Assembly (NCBI GenBank): GCA_027257055.1
Contig: JAPVLO010000400.1
Coordinates: forward strand, 1-64,000
Direction of reading: 5' to 3'
Source: Cephalopachus bancanus
Lineage: Eukaryota > Chordata > Mammalia > Primates > Tarsiidae
Length of the DNA stretch: 64,000 nucleotides
Shown here: positions 1 to 12,772 of the stretch, piece after piece
Layout of the letters: the number at the start of each line of letters is the position of its first letter
Position numbering within the stretch: the stretch's first letter is position 1
The notes under the pieces: generated by a model
Told to the model about the DNA's origin: nothing
Database searches by the model: none
What the model saw: only the letters and a program-made list of their open reading frames with translations
Translations under genes and position numbers: made by a program

Positions 1-3000
1 TATTGAGCAGTGTGTTGGCTGTTGGTTTATTGTAGATAGCTCTTACTATTTTGAGGCATGTTCCTTCTGTGCCTAGGTATTCGAGGGCTTTTGTCAAGAA
101 GGGAAACTGGATTTTGAGGAAAATTTTGTCTTCATCTAATGTTATAATCATGTGGTTCCTCTTTTTACATCTGTTGATGTAGTGAATTATGTTTACGATC
201 TTATGGATGTTAAATCAGCTCTACATCCTGGAAATGAAGGCTACTTGGTCATAGTGGATAATTCTTGAGATGTGTTGCTAGATTCAATTTGCTAAAATCT
301 TGTTGAGAATTTTTGCATCTATGTTGATCAAGGAGATTGGCCTGTAATTCTCTTTCCTTGTTGAGGCCTTGTCAAGTTTGGGTATCAGTGTGATTTTAGC
401 TTCATAAAATAATTTGGGAAGGGTTCCATTTTTCTCAATTGCCTAGAATTGATAGGATTAGTATCAGCTCCACCTTGTATGTTTTGTAGAATTCCACTGT
501 AAAGCTGTCTGCTCCAGGACTTTTTTTGTAGATAGATTTCTCATCACAGAGTCAATTTTCTGGGTTGTTATTCATCTATTTAGGGTATCAATTTATTCTT
601 GCTTCAACTTTGGGATGTTGTGTGATGTCAGTAAGTCTTCCATTTCATTTAGGTTATCGAGTTTGTTTCCATACAGGTGTGCCTAGTAATCTCTAATAAT
701 CTTTAGAATTTCTTCGAGGTCAGTTGTAACTTCATCTTTTACATTTCTAATTGTGTTTATTTGAGCTTTTTCTCTCTTTCTCTTAGTCAGTCTGGCTAGG
801 GGGTCCATCAATCTTATTTATCCTTTCAAATAACCATCTTTCTGTTTTGTTAATTTTTTTCTGTTATGTTTTTTTCTTTTATGTTCTGTAGTTAGGTCTT
901 TATTTTGATGATTTGGGTTATTCTGCTGAAGTTAGGGTTTTGGTGGTCTTGTCTTTCCAGCTCCCTTAAGTGTGACATTAGGTTGTTTACTTGTAATCTT
1001 TCTGTTTTCTTATTGTGTATATGTAGAGTTATAAATTTCTCTCTTATTACTGTTTTCTTGACACCCAGAGATACTGTTAGGATGTGTCTTTGTTTTCCAG
1101 CATTCTTTTTATTTTTGTCTCAATTTCTGTGTTTACCCAGGAGTTATTCAATAGTATGTTATTTAGTATTCATGTCTTTGTGTGTTTTGGAGGGATTTTA
1201 TTAGTAGTAATATTTATTTTTATTCCATTATGGCCAGAGAAGATGCATGGTATTATTTCAATCTTGTGGAATTTGTTTATGTCTGTTTTATGGCAAGAAT
1301 GTGGTTGATGTTGGAGTATATTCCATGTAGTGATGAGTAGAAAGTATAATCTGTGGTTGTTGAGTGAGTTGCTCTGTAGATATCTATTAAGCCCATTTGG
1401 TCAATCTTCAAGTTGTGGTTCCAAATCTCCTTATTGATTTTTTTGACTTGGTGATCTATTTAGAGTTGTTAGTGGAGTATTTAAGTCCCCAATTATGATT
1501 GTATTAGAGTCAATATCTTCTTTTCTTCTCTAAGTTGATTTTTTAATAAAGCAATTATTAAGTTGCTTTATAATCCTGATGCTCCTGTTTTAGGTACATA
1601 TATGTTTAGGATGGATAGTTCTTGCTGGTGGAGTGAACCTTTTATCATTATATAGAATCCTTCTGTATCCTTTTAAATTTTTGTTAGCTTGAAGGCTCTT
1701 TTGTCTGATATTAGAATCACAACTCAACCTTTTTTTTTTTTTCCATTAGCCTGAAAGTTCATTTTCCATCCTCTAAATTTGAGTCTGTGGGCATCCTTTG
1801 TAGTGAGATGTGTTTCCTGAAGGCAGCATATTGTTGAGTCATGTTTATTTTTATCCAGTTTGCCATTCTATGTCTTTTCAATGGTATATTTAGCCTATTT
1901 GTGTTCAGTCTGATTATTGAAATATGAGAGTTTGTCCCTGTCATATGGCTTTTATAAGGCAGTTTTGTTTTCTTTTAACTTTTGTGTTAATATATGTGTG
2001 TGTGTTCATTTTTGCAGCTGTGCTATATGTTCTTTTGATTCTGTGTTTGCCTGCACTCTTACAATTTGCATGGTTGTTCTATTTTTTTCTTTTTTCTTCT
2101 GTACTCAACACTTTCTTAAGCATCACCTATAGAGCTAGTCTGGAAGCAGCATATTCTCTTAGGTATTAGATGTCTGGAAAGGATTTTAATTCTTTGTCAC
2201 TGGTGAAGCTTAGCTTGGCTGGGTAGAAAATACTTGGTTGAAATTGTTTATCTTTGAGAATATTAAAGATTGGAGTCCAGTCACTTCAGGGTTGTAGCAT
2301 TTGTGCTGATAAGTCTGGAGTGATTCTGATTGGTCTTCCCCAGTAGGTAGTCTGACATTTTTCTCTAGCTTCCTTGAGAATTTTTTCTTTTATACCTACT
2401 TTGTGTAGGCAAATTACTATATGTCTAGGCATTGGTCTTCTCATAAGATGTTTTGCAGGGGTTTTCTGAATCTCTGGTACTTGTATAATCACTTCTCTGG
2501 CAAGATGAGGAATGCTTCTTGGATGACTTCATGAAATGTTGGTTCCAAGGTGTTTTCCATTTCTTCTTCTGCTTCAGGGATATCAATTAGGCATAGATTT
2601 AACTTCTTGACAAAATCGCATATCTCTTGGAGAGTTTCTTCTTTCTTCTTGAGTTTTTTTCCCATATTTTAAATCGATTGGGTTAATTCCATGTGTTGGT
2701 TTCCAAGCTCTGAGAGTCTGCTTGGTCAATTTTGCTTCCTATGCTTGTCAGCTTGTAATTAATTTCCTAAATGGAGTTTTTTGTTTTCATTATTTCTGAC
2801 TATGGTTTCTTGAGGCTGTCCAACTCCATTGCAATTTCATTTAATTTCATCCCTTGCTTTTCTTGATTTTTTTTTTTTTTTGAGTTGGAGTTTCACTCTG
2901 TCGCCCAGACTGGAGTGCAGTGGCCGCTCCTGGCCACCGCAGCCTCGACCTGCTGGGCTCCAGCGATCCTTCTCCCTCAGCCTTCCAAGTAGCCAGAATT

Positions 3001-4822
3001 ACAGGCATGCGCTACCACGCCCGGCTGATTTTTTTATTTACTGTAGAGATGAGGTCTCGCTGCCCAGGCGGGTCTCGAACCCATGGGCTCAGGCAATCCA
3101 CTCACCTCAGCCTCCCAAAGGCGCAGGATTACAGGCTGAGCCACCGAGCCCGGATTGCTTTTCTTGATTTTTATTCATTCTATCCATCCATTCTCTGATT
3201 TCTGTGAGTACCTTGTTGGTTCAGTCATCCTGGGAGATTTCCATTGTTTGTGTTCTGTTAGCTGTTTTTTGGGTGTTGTGTCTTTGGGTCTCTGAGTGTT
3301 ACCAGTGATTTTTCATTGGATTTTCCTCATTTTGTGGCAGTTCTCTTGTCTTTCCCTTTAATTCCACACTGCTCAGTGAAAAAAGGAGAAGCAGTCACTT
3401 CTGTTGTTTGCTCTACCTCCTATTCTTCCCTGAGCCAGCCTCTGGATTTTTCAATTTTTGAAATAAGACTGGGGGTGAGGTACTTTGCCATCTCTTAACA
3501 ATTTTGAGCACTAACTAAGGATGAGAGGAGGAGGGAGCAAGTATTCAGAAACTGCCTGTGGATCACAATGCTCACTATCTGGTAAATGGGTCACCTGAGA
3601 CTCACTCTCTGTCACCACACAATATAACTATACAATGAGTGTGCTTCTGTAGCCCCTGAGTCCAAGATAAAGTATAAGAGAAGAAAGAAGGAGACAGATA
3701 AAAGGAGAATGAGAGAAAAAAAGAAGTGGGAGAAAATAAAAAGAAAAGAAAAAAGAGGAGGAGGGAAAAGAAGAGAAGAGGAGAGAGAGCAGTAAAGAAG
3801 GAAAGAAAGAAAAAAGAAGAAGAAAACCCACACTGGTTGTAGACTGCCTCCACAAATTTGCTATATTTCATTGATGGGGTGCTCTCCTTTGTGGCACTTC
3901 TGTGACTGCAGGCATCTTCTTTGCTGTTGAAACTTCAGTTGTTATATTCTTTGCCCCCTGCTGTGTGCAACTGATGGCTGGCCTCAAGGAGGTGGGAGTG
4001 ACTTGACTCAGCATCTCCTGGACTCTCCTTCCCTTCCTCTCCCAGTGTGGTCATAGCTCCCACAGCATACAGATCATGAAGGAATGGTGGGGCGGGGCAG
4101 CCTCTGTCCTTCCCTCCTGGTATCTTTAGCAGGTTGCTGGGTGGGGGGAGCCAGTTTGGCACTCACCAAGTTCCTGCTCCAGTCAGGTCCACAGCAGCTG
4201 GCTCAGGGAATGGGGTGGGTCGTCTAGGGTTCCACACCCACTGTGACCCTCCAGCACTTGTGCACTGGGGATGGTCCTCTCTAGGTTCATGAGGAGCAGA
4301 CCCAAAGCAATGCAGAGTTCACCCCCTGGTCTTAAGGCTGCTTCATGGAGGCTACCCTGGAGTACTTTTCTGCCCAGGCTTTATGCTGGCTGTTCAGTCT
4401 CTGACCAAATTGCTGTTCCAGCTGCACATGGGGTCAAGAGAGACAACTCCTTCCAAGCAAATACCACAGTCTCCAGATCACAGGTCCTGGGTGGCAGGGT
4501 CTTTGTAGTCTGGCCTCATGTTGAAAGTGGTGGTGGCAAGTCAGGTCACAGATAGAAGGCTGCTTTCTATGGCTTCCTTTCCAGGGGGACCTTCCTATTT
4601 TCAGAAAATGGTGATCAAATCTGTACTGAGGGGAGTGCCAGGGTCCAAGCAGCACTAGCAGTGGTTACACAGTAGGGAGAGCCCCTGCCACTGGCTCCCA
4701 AATTACTAATCAGTCAGGCATTTGTGTGCCCAGTTATACTTACATTCATATGCTCTCTTGTCCTTACACACATTTACTTACACAGACATTCTCACACTTA
4801 AACAGTTCCACCACCATCTTCC
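1..4822 (-). mobile_element. L1 LINE, antisense, 3' part outside window
   Basis: Reverse-strand LINE-1 running from mid ORF2 at the window edge through the ORF2 start (near 1944), ORF1 (about 2060-3350) and a 5'UTR reaching about 4822. The reverse complement reads typical L1 text: RT-domain sequence at 1-500, the ORF2 opening Met-Thr-Gly at about 1944, ORF1 C-terminal domain at about 2290-2500 and coiled-coil region at 2640-2830. The 5'UTR holds a purine-rich tract (3670-3830) and is homologous to the 5'UTR of the L1 starting at 11131. Many stops and frameshifts show it is dead. It is interrupted by an Alu at 2872-3154. The 5' boundary is judged from the end of the UTR-like sequence and could be off by tens of bases. 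Confidence 0.9.
2872..3154 (-). mobile_element. Alu SINE (young, 5-bp-deletion type) in L1 ORF1
   Basis: Dimeric Alu in antisense orientation, starting with its T-run and ending at CCGAGCCCGG. It is flanked by an exact 18-bp target duplication TTGCTTTTCTTGATTTTT at 2854-2871 and 3155-3172, proving insertion into the older L1. It carries the 5-bp deletion in the left monomer (reads CTCGCTGCCCAGG on the plus strand, without the CAAGT block) that marks one of two Alu groups in this window. Confidence 0.95.
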
Positions 4823-6185
4823 CCATCTGAAATGAAACAGTACAACTAATGTTGTGCCTACACATATTTCTGTAACCTGAATGACAGGGGATAGTGCCCG
4901 TAATAACATGGAAGGAAATTGAATGCTTGTGCTGTGATTTTATCTTCCAAGGAGAGCCAGATTAGGGGGAGTAAAGGACAAAGGTCATAGCTGGGCTGTT
5001 TCACTGACAGTTGGAAGCTTCTTTGGGGATATTTAGGGAAAAGAAAGCACTCGCTGTCAGACTGCCCACCAACCTTGTAGAGCTCTGGGCTCCTGGCAGA
5101 TTGCCACCTTCTGCCACTTTGGCACTCACAGCCCTGCTCTAAAGTATTGTTCTATTTACACTTCTTTAAAAAAGAGAAAAAGAAAGCCACTGCATCCTCC
5201 TCCAGTCATTTGGAGTTGCTGACTTGGGTGGTCCAAGAGGCTAATGTGCTAGTTACAAAGTTGCTTAGCTGGAGTGGTCAACTCCAAGCCTGCAATACCT
5301 TTATTTTCACCAGCTGGTTTTTCTTGTTGCTATTGTATAGTGTGTGCTTTCTAAAAAGTGCAAGGTTTTTGGGGAATGAGTATCCTGTGTTTTAGCAGAG
5401 ACACCTGTTTTTTAGTTGTTGCTACCTTTCATTTCCTGACAAATTCATCCAAGTCTAAGTTGTTGACAGCCTTGCCAATAAAATGAAAATCATTCACATA
5501 AGGATAATTTCAATACAGCCCAAAGAGAACGCATTTCTAGGATAATCATAGTCTGATGATACAGTAGCAATGAAGGTTCTTAGAATTCGGTGATCCCAGC
5601 ACCAATGAGAAATGGTTCCTTGTAGACACAGGACTCAGGACTCACTAATGTTTGCAATGAAAAAGTGACTTTTCTTCAGAGAGTTCCTCAAGCTCAGGTA
5701 AAGCTGCCTGTGAGCAGGGGTGGTGGATTTCAACATAATAAATCCTGATCAACCTAAGAATAAATATTTATTTTGACTTCATGCATGATGTTACACAAAA
5801 GCAGAAGTTGCCAAAGCTTTTTTATCCTTCTCATCCCTCCCCACTTCCATGTGTGTGCATAATTAAAGGAAGCCCGTCACATTAGCTACCGTGTAGTCTT
5901 GGAACAAGAGAAATATGTGTGTTGGATGATAGGGGACCGTTTGTGTGAAACACTTCTCTCCTCTAGACTTAAAATTTAGTCTTTGTTGCCAATCTGTTAA
6001 CAGATAGTTTGTAAATCAAGTAGAGGCAGGAAATAGAAATTAGCCATCTAATCTGAAGTGACACATGTGAAACAGAGCAGAGAATAGATACTTGTCTAAA
6101 AACATACATGTAATGGGCATTTGGGAGGAGGAATCCCAGTTTTTAAATATCTCAATTATTTTGATGTAGAAGTTCTATAATTTCT
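4823..6185. other. No recognisable feature
   Basis: Unique-looking intergenic sequence. No long conserved frame, no splice-bounded exon I could defend and no clear repeat was seen. The 82-codon frame near 5147-5395 matches no family I know and looks like chance. Confidence 0.5.
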
Positions 6186-6335
6186 GTAGGCAGAGTAGCT
6201 GGGACAAAAGGTGCATGTCACTACACCTGGCTATTTTTTTCATTTTTTGTAGAGACAAAGTCTCACTATTTTGCCCAAGCTGGTCTCGAACCCTTGGGCT
6301 CAAGCAGTCCTCCTGCCTCAGTCCAACAAAGCAAG
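6186..6335 (-). mobile_element. Partial old Alu monomer
   Basis: About 150 bp of antisense Alu-like sequence: a GTAGCTGGGACAAAAGGTGCA block, the TTTTTTGTAGAGACAAAGTCTCACTATTTTGCCC-type core and a GGCTCAAGCAGTCCTCCTGCC block. It lacks the lineage-specific changes of the young Alus here, so it is probably a J-type or free-monomer relic. No target duplication was found. Confidence 0.75.
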
Positions 6336-8030
6336 GTTGTTCCTCAACTTGGGAACCAAATGCTGTTCTAGCACTTTGAATTAGAAAAAGTAGTTGGCTT
6401 GCATTTGTTGAATAAAAAATATTCATCTTTAGACATTATTTTCACATTCAAGGTGACATTGTGCATGCAATTGGGGGCTTTCAGGGACTGAGAACCCCTG
6501 AGGTACCATGGGCTCTTGTCTGCCTCTCCCCATGGCACAGGCTCCTTTCTTTCTTTTTTCTTCTCTTTTTTCCTACCAGCTTTTGATTAAAATGTAGAAA
6601 GTCAAATATGCATATGATAAGGCTGTAGTGTAATAACTAGAAAGGAAGCAAGATAGCCTCAGTAATGATAAAATGGCTTTGTACCTACAGAAATTGTGTC
6701 TATTAAAAAAAAATTCCCAGTTGTTTCTCCCCCCCCACCTCTATTCCAAACTTACCTGTGGATTTTTCTCTCATATTTTTGCTTTACAATAATGGTACAG
6801 AATGTAATGAATGATTTTTTTTTCTTCTGCCTAGCATCTAAATTCTCTTTCTAACTTCAGGAGACTTCAATCTGGTGATTCTTGGTGGGAACCAAGGCTA
6901 CTTCCTGCCATAAATGCAAAAATTGCCAGAATATTCCTTTCCCAGCCTCCTTGGCAGCCAGGACACTGGCAGGTGACTCAGGCACTACCGATCAAATGCA
7001 TCTCGACAGTTCTGAAATTGGGAACTTGTAGCACAAGGAAGTAGGGCTGTGGAGCACCCACTCCAGCAGCAATGGCCTTTGTGTGATTGTGCCTGAGGTT
7101 CTGACTACTGTAAGCTCCTCATTTCTGATTCTTTCTAAGCTTGGTTATTTGTCCTTTCTTGCTACTCTGGAAACTCTTGATATCCTCTCAAATCTCTGTT
7201 CTCCTTAAAGCAACTGGAGCAGATGGCTGTTTTTTTAACTTTGAATCTTGCCAAATAATAAAGGGAATTGTCCAGGAGTCTGAGCCTCATTCACAGCCAC
7301 TGGCGTAGCAAATATGCTGAATGATAGAGGTTGTGTGTGCAAGTGTGAAAGTGCATGCACACAGGTTGATTTACATAGGCTCTCTTTGCTCTTCAGATTG
7401 GGTTTGGGACTTACGCATCTGTGGCATCTGATAAGAAAGGCCAGGCTACACTTGCTGCTCGGGTTCACAGCACCCACCCAGGGAAGTGGGTGAAGTGTGA
7501 AGGAGGAAGGAAGTGAGGAAGGGGAAGCCCACTGCAGAGAGAAGTAGAGCTCTCAACCACTCTCTCCTTGCCCAACCCAGGCAGTGTTGATCTATGCGGG
7601 CCTCTTATCCAGCTTGCCTCCTGTCTGGTCTGGTGAGGTAAAAACACATGATCTTTTTTGAGTAGAAATGAGCATGCATTTGCACTCCTTTTCAATTTCT
7701 AGCTGTTAAAATTGATAAGTAATCATAAAGTTGCAGAGGTGCTTCTGTTGTATTTCTTATGGGAATTCCAAAGCAGAAACCAAGAAGGACTGTCCTATCA
7801 AAATTAGGAAGAAACCATGAGGGGAAGTCTTTTCTCATTACCAGCCTGGAAAATTGTTCATCCTTCTCAACCCTCCTCTGTGAAGTTTAGTTTAGTTGTT
7901 CTCCAGCTTTTCTCAGAATTTATCACTCTCACTCTCTCTGCTTTACTATTTTTATACCTTGTGTATATTGTGTATATTAATCTGTCTCACCTATTATACC
8001 ATAAGGTTTTTGAAGGTATCTGGAATATCT
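6336..8030. other. Mostly unique intergenic DNA
   Basis: No gene recognised. The 164-codon frame beginning at 7817 is low in recognisable motifs and crosses into repeat-like sequence after about 8030, so I treat it as chance. Confidence 0.45.
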
Positions 8031-8690
8031 CTGGACTATTTTTACTCACAACACTTCTGACACCAAATATATGGGGTCTATCTTCACCAACAACCAATTT
8101 CCCTATTCTCAGGACACCAACTGATTGTCCTACAAGTCAATCTGATTCTGATACTAACTACCAGCAGTTTAAAGACTCAGTCCCAAAATACTACCCTTAC
8201 TTCAGATGTCAGCCACAAGTATTGGTGCCCAGGTTACTCATATTCTGTCCAATTTGGCAACAAAGTTGGAGGTTCCCACAACTCTCTCTTTCAGTTTTAA
8301 TACTTTTCTAGAATGGTTCACAGAACTCAGGAATGCACTTATATTTGACAGTTTATCATAAAGGATAAAACTCAGGAAGAGATGCATAAGGCAGGGCATG
8401 GGGAGAAGGCATAGAGAGCTTCCATGCCCCCTGTCTGGGCACAACCCTCCCAGCATCTTGATGTGTTCACCAACCCGAAAGCTCTGCAAACCCCACTGGA
8501 TTGCTGGGTTCTACCCACACTGATATTCTCTCCATTTTTAGAAGGTATTAAACTCCAGCCTTGGAAGACACTGTTCTCTGTTCCTTCCCAGTGCTTCCCA
8601 TATTCAAATGTTAGACTGCACTTCAACCTCTGAACTCAGCTCAGCTCCTTAGAGCAGCTCCCTGACACTCCCACCCAATGTCTCAGGAAT
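8031..8690. repeat. Ancient interspersed repeat, family unresolved
   Basis: The segment reads like an old LTR-class repeat: blocks such as ACAAGTATTGGTGCCCAGG and CCCTCCCAGCATCTTGATGTG followed by TTCACCAACCCGAAAGC recall phrases common in old mammalian ERVL/MaLR-related repeats. I cannot name the family, the orientation or the ends from sequence alone. A repeat-library search would decide. Confidence 0.35.
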
Positions 8691-8779
8691 TCTTCCTACA
8701 TGCCTCCAACTCAACATAATTAAATTTTTATTATAGCATTTAACATGTTATAATTATTTTATTTGTTCCCTTCTGAAAA

Positions 8780-8886
8780 CTGCCCCGAGTAGCCTCTGAA
8801 CTGAAAGCATGAACATTTCATCTGTTTTAGCATACTCTGGCACATACCTGCTACTCAATACATAGTACTGAATGAATGAATCCATG
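8780..8886 (+). repeat. L2-like 3' end
   Basis: Contains a diverged copy of the usual L2/MIR terminal text, CTGGCACATACCTGCTACTCAATACATAG, followed by TGAATGAATGAA. This is the expected 3' end of an ancient LINE-2 or MIR in sense orientation. Only the terminal part is clear. Confidence 0.6.
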
Positions 8887-9439
8887 ATTAAGGTAAAAAT
8901 AAGTAATAAAATCAGGACAAAGATTGTAGGATTGGTTAGAAAAATCTGTAGGGCAGGCCATTAAGAAGGGCAGACTAGAACCGAGCTGAAGTTGCAGTCC
9001 ACAGGCAAGGAAATCCCAAGTTTACTTTTGAAGTCTTTCACTGACTGGATTCAGGTCCACCCAGACTATGCAAGGTAATCTCCTTAAAGTCAACTGATGG
9101 TGGATGTTAATCATGTCTACAAATACCTTCACAGAAACACCTACATGATAACACATAAAACTGAGTAGCAGAGTTGACAAACATCCATTTTCTGAGAAGA
9201 GAAGCATGAGTTTCTCTGCTGAGCAGAAATCTGGGGGGAGAGTGGGGTCGTGGCCAAATGGTGTGAAGAGAGAAGGAGATGGCAGAATTGCCACAGCTCC
9301 TGCCAGGGGACAGCAACTGAATCTGTAGACCACTGGACTAATCTTGAAATTAATGGATATGTTTTCTGAATCACTTTTCATGCAGGTAGTAGGGAAGTGC
9401 CAAGCCATTGGAAGGATCTCTACTTTCCTGAATGCAGAT

Positions 9440-9570
9440 GTCTTTTATTTTCTCCTTTCTTCCTCCTGTTTCACTCTCTTCTCTCCTACCCTCCCTCCCT
9501 TCTTCCTTTTCATCCTTCCTCACTCCCTCCCTCCCTTTCTTCCTTCCTCTTTATTTTTCTCTTTATTAAT
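9440..9570. repeat. CT-rich low-complexity tract
   Basis: Pyrimidine-rich sequence built from CTTCC and CTCCC units, including CCCTCCCTCCCTTTCTTCC. The overlapping serine/leucine/phenylalanine-rich frames are products of this composition and not genes. Confidence 0.85.
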
Positions 9571-9829
9571 CTCTTGTATGGATAATTTGTTGATCTTCCA
9601 ACCAGGGTAGCACCCTAGAAAAAGAAAAGGAGCCCAGTGGGCCCAGCACTCTGAGGATAAGCGTTACCGTCTTCATCAACAGTGTTTCATCATCTCTTTG
9701 TTGCTGTCAGCAATTTTTGGGTAATGCTTAAAGGGTAATAATAGTAATACATTTGTATCTGATTTTTAAATTTTACATGGCATTTTATATGCACACTTCA
9801 TTCATTATATCTTTTATTTATTTCATTAT

Positions 9830-9970
9830 TTCATTTGTTTTCATAGTAATCCCATAAGACTGAATTTTATTCTTGTTTACATTTTACTGTTGGGACAACT
9901 GAAGCACAAAGAGTCTAAATAACCTATACAATGTCACTTAGCTAGAAAGTGGAAGAGAAAGATGTGGGCA
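9830..9970 (-). repeat. MIR SINE, antisense
   Basis: Shows the MIR reverse-complement order: TTTACTGTTGGGACAACTGAAGC, then AAAGAGTCTAAATAACC, then GTCACTTAGCTAGAAAGTGG. These match the diagnostic antisense MIR text (lower the case of bases for divergence) in the correct order. Confidence 0.75.
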
Positions 9971-11130
9971 TACGAAGGTGCTTTGCCCCTTAGTTGTCTT
10001 CCTTTGATTGTGTTTCTTGTTGGTACATATACATGCTCCATAACTGATTTCTTTAAAGTCTTTAGCTTATTAGAATAAAAAGGTCCAGTGCCTTGGATGA
10101 AAACATTTTTTAGATATTTTAATGTAAAGTAAGTGAATAAGACTTCTGTCCACACTTCACCATTTTGTTTCCCTCTGCTGAGCAAAAACACCAGGAAACC
10201 AATGTGTCAATCTGAGAATTGCTTGGGGTGTTGGAAATTAACTAGAAGGAACGAGATGATATTAAAGGATATTGCCATTGGGTTGTGAAAACTCAAGCAA
10301 TTGTTTCTACTAGGGATATTTTTGCCTAAAACTGAGAATTAGTTATTTAGAAATAAAGATCCCCTTCCATAAATGGAGCTGGAGATTCGCTAAAAATAGT
10401 ATTGGGATTTTAGTGGTGCAAATGGGTTGTAGTACTGTCTTCCACGGTGAATGTGGAAATAATTGAGAGTCACAGGAATCAGGCAGACATTACTGATGAA
10501 ACCTAGATTGGAGCAGGTTGCTGAGCAGGTTTACTGAACCTTCAGCCTTAAATTAATCAGACCCTCTGAGTCACAGGCTTCTATCAGCCTTTACCTTATG
10601 GTAGAGCCTGTCCAGTAACTTATGGAATGGAGGAGAGGAAAGAAGACAGGCTGATCAGATACAAGGCCTGTGGGGGCTCAGCCACAGTCACCAAGTTCAT
10701 TCCCACAAAGTCACCATGTCAAGCCACTCCTCCTTCCATGTCAACCCCTATGTGGGTATGACTTTCCCAGGGGTGACAATACTGGAATACTTCCATGCAG
10801 CTGAAGAACAACATCCTATCTAGCCTCCAACCCCTCCTCCTGGACATCTCAGATATTCCAAGGACAGCGCCTGGCACGGCAGAGGCTCCAAAACCCATTC
10901 CAGGTGGCATCTGTTCTAATTGGTCAGTAACCGTGCTTTACTGCTCATTAAATATTTTGACCGTCATACCCCGGGTGTAGAGAAAGGGACCAAAAATATT
11001 CTCCCATTTTTTTCTGTCAGGAAGTCATGATTCCTTGCTTGGTATGGGAACCTGAGTTATGAGGAAAAGCATTTCCCCCAGATAACTTTATTCTTCAACA
11101 CTTCTCTTCCAAAATTAAAAAAAAAAAAAA
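9971..11130. other. Unique-looking intergenic DNA
   Basis: No gene or RNA recognised. A block near 10760-10980 (dense in CTCC and GGCA words) has the feel of an old repeat but I could not assign it. An A-run at about 11116-11131 abuts the start of the next L1. Confidence 0.4.
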
Positions 11131-12772
11131 ATGGAGAAAACAGCAAGGTGGCATCAGGTCCAGTCAGAATGTGAGAATCTCTGCATAAGTGAGTGCACAA
11201 AAAAATTTATCTGCATCCTTTTGTGTTTGCAAGTGGGTGAGTGAATGTCCAACTGAGGGGAGACATGGGATCAAGCACCCGGGACTCCCTGCAGAAATGG
11301 CTGCAATTTACCACTGCTCAGAATGTGGCACCTGCAGCATGCAGAAGGATCCACCATCCCTGGGGCATCTTTTGGGAAAAGGCAAAAGAGATCAGCTGCC
11401 TCTCAACACCTGACACCTGGCCCACACTACTACCTGTAGCAACAGGCCAGGTACTGGCAGTAGGGACCATGGAGAAAGTGCAGGGAGGAAATCTGGAGCT
11501 GAGTCCCACCAGAGGAAAAAACATGGACCATTTTCTCTGTCCTGGAACTGGGCAGAGACCTGCTTTATCTCACCCATTTCTGAGCAGCCTGCATCCTGAG
11601 ACCAAGGGGAGATCTCTGAACCCCTCTGCAATTGACCATCATATGCCCAGAGAGCATACTCCAAGTGCAAGATACTGGAGAGACAGATGCCTCATTCCCA
11701 CACTGGATCAAACACAGATGCATGCAATTGGAGCAGGAAACTTTGTGGCAGACAATTTGGTAGCTTTTCCAGGAAGATCTGCTGGAACAAGCTGAACACT
11801 GGCAGCAAGGGCTGTGGAGGGAACACAGGGAGGAAGCCAGAGGCAGACACCCAAGAAAGCAGTGGGGAAAGCCCACCTCAAGCCTGGACAGGGATATAGA
11901 GCCTTGCCACTAGATCTTCAGATATGGAGACTGGTAACTGCTGGGAAAGGAGCTATTGACCACATCAAAATAATGGCAGGAACAGCATCCAGCAGAGAAA
12001 CTGAGCAGACTCTCTAATGCCTGGTCAGAGAAGTGCTCCAGAGTGGCCTCTACAGAACAGCAGAACCGCATCTTGAGATCAGGCACTGATCTCTGCATTG
12101 CATTATAGCTGCTCTTTGTGATCTCATAGAACCTTGCCCCCAGTGCACAAGGCCTGGTGGGTAACGGCAGATGTAGAACCCCAAATGATCCACCCTCCAC
12201 CCTGAACCAGGTGGTGGGTGATAGACACAGACAGCAGAACTGACTGAGAAGGATGCTGGTGGGGGTTTTGGTTTGCTCATTTGTTATCTCTTTTGGTTGC
12301 TTTGTTGATTGGTTGGTTTTCTCTTTTTTTTCTTCTTCTTCTATTTCTCTTTGTTTTTTCTTTCTTTTTCTTTTTTTTCTTCTTTCCATTCTCCTCCTTT
12401 TCCTTTTTTCTCTCCTTCACTCTCTTTTCCCTCTTATACCCTGTCTTGGACTCAGGGGCTATGAAAGCATACCCACTGCAAGGTCACATTGTGCAGAAAT
12501 AGAGAGTGAGTCCCAGCTGGCCCATACATCAGATAGCAAACATTATGACCTGCCATTAGGCTCCGAATCCTTGAATCCCCCCTCATCCCCTAGTAAGTGC
12601 TCAAAATTATAAAGATACAGCACATTACCCGACCCCAACCCTACCTTATAACTGAACAAATCCAGAGCCCTGGCTCAAGGAAGGATAAAAGGTAGAACAA
12701 ATAGCAGAAGTGACTGCTTCTCCATTTTCCACTGAGCAACAGAATTAAAGAATGATAAGACAACTGCTGCAG

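Noticed and set aside
2829..3198. Arg/Ser/Pro-rich frames recurring at many sites (for example 2829, 35790, 56309, 57768)
   Set aside because: All are translations of antisense or sense Alu sequence and recur wherever an Alu lies.
7817..8311. A 164-codon hydrophobic frame as a membrane protein
   Set aside because: Its second half runs into sequence resembling an ancient repeat, and the first half is pyrimidine-rich; no conserved motif.
11241..11795. A 184-codon frame as a gene
   Set aside because: Lies in the 5'UTR of the older L1, which is homologous to another L1 5'UTR in this window.
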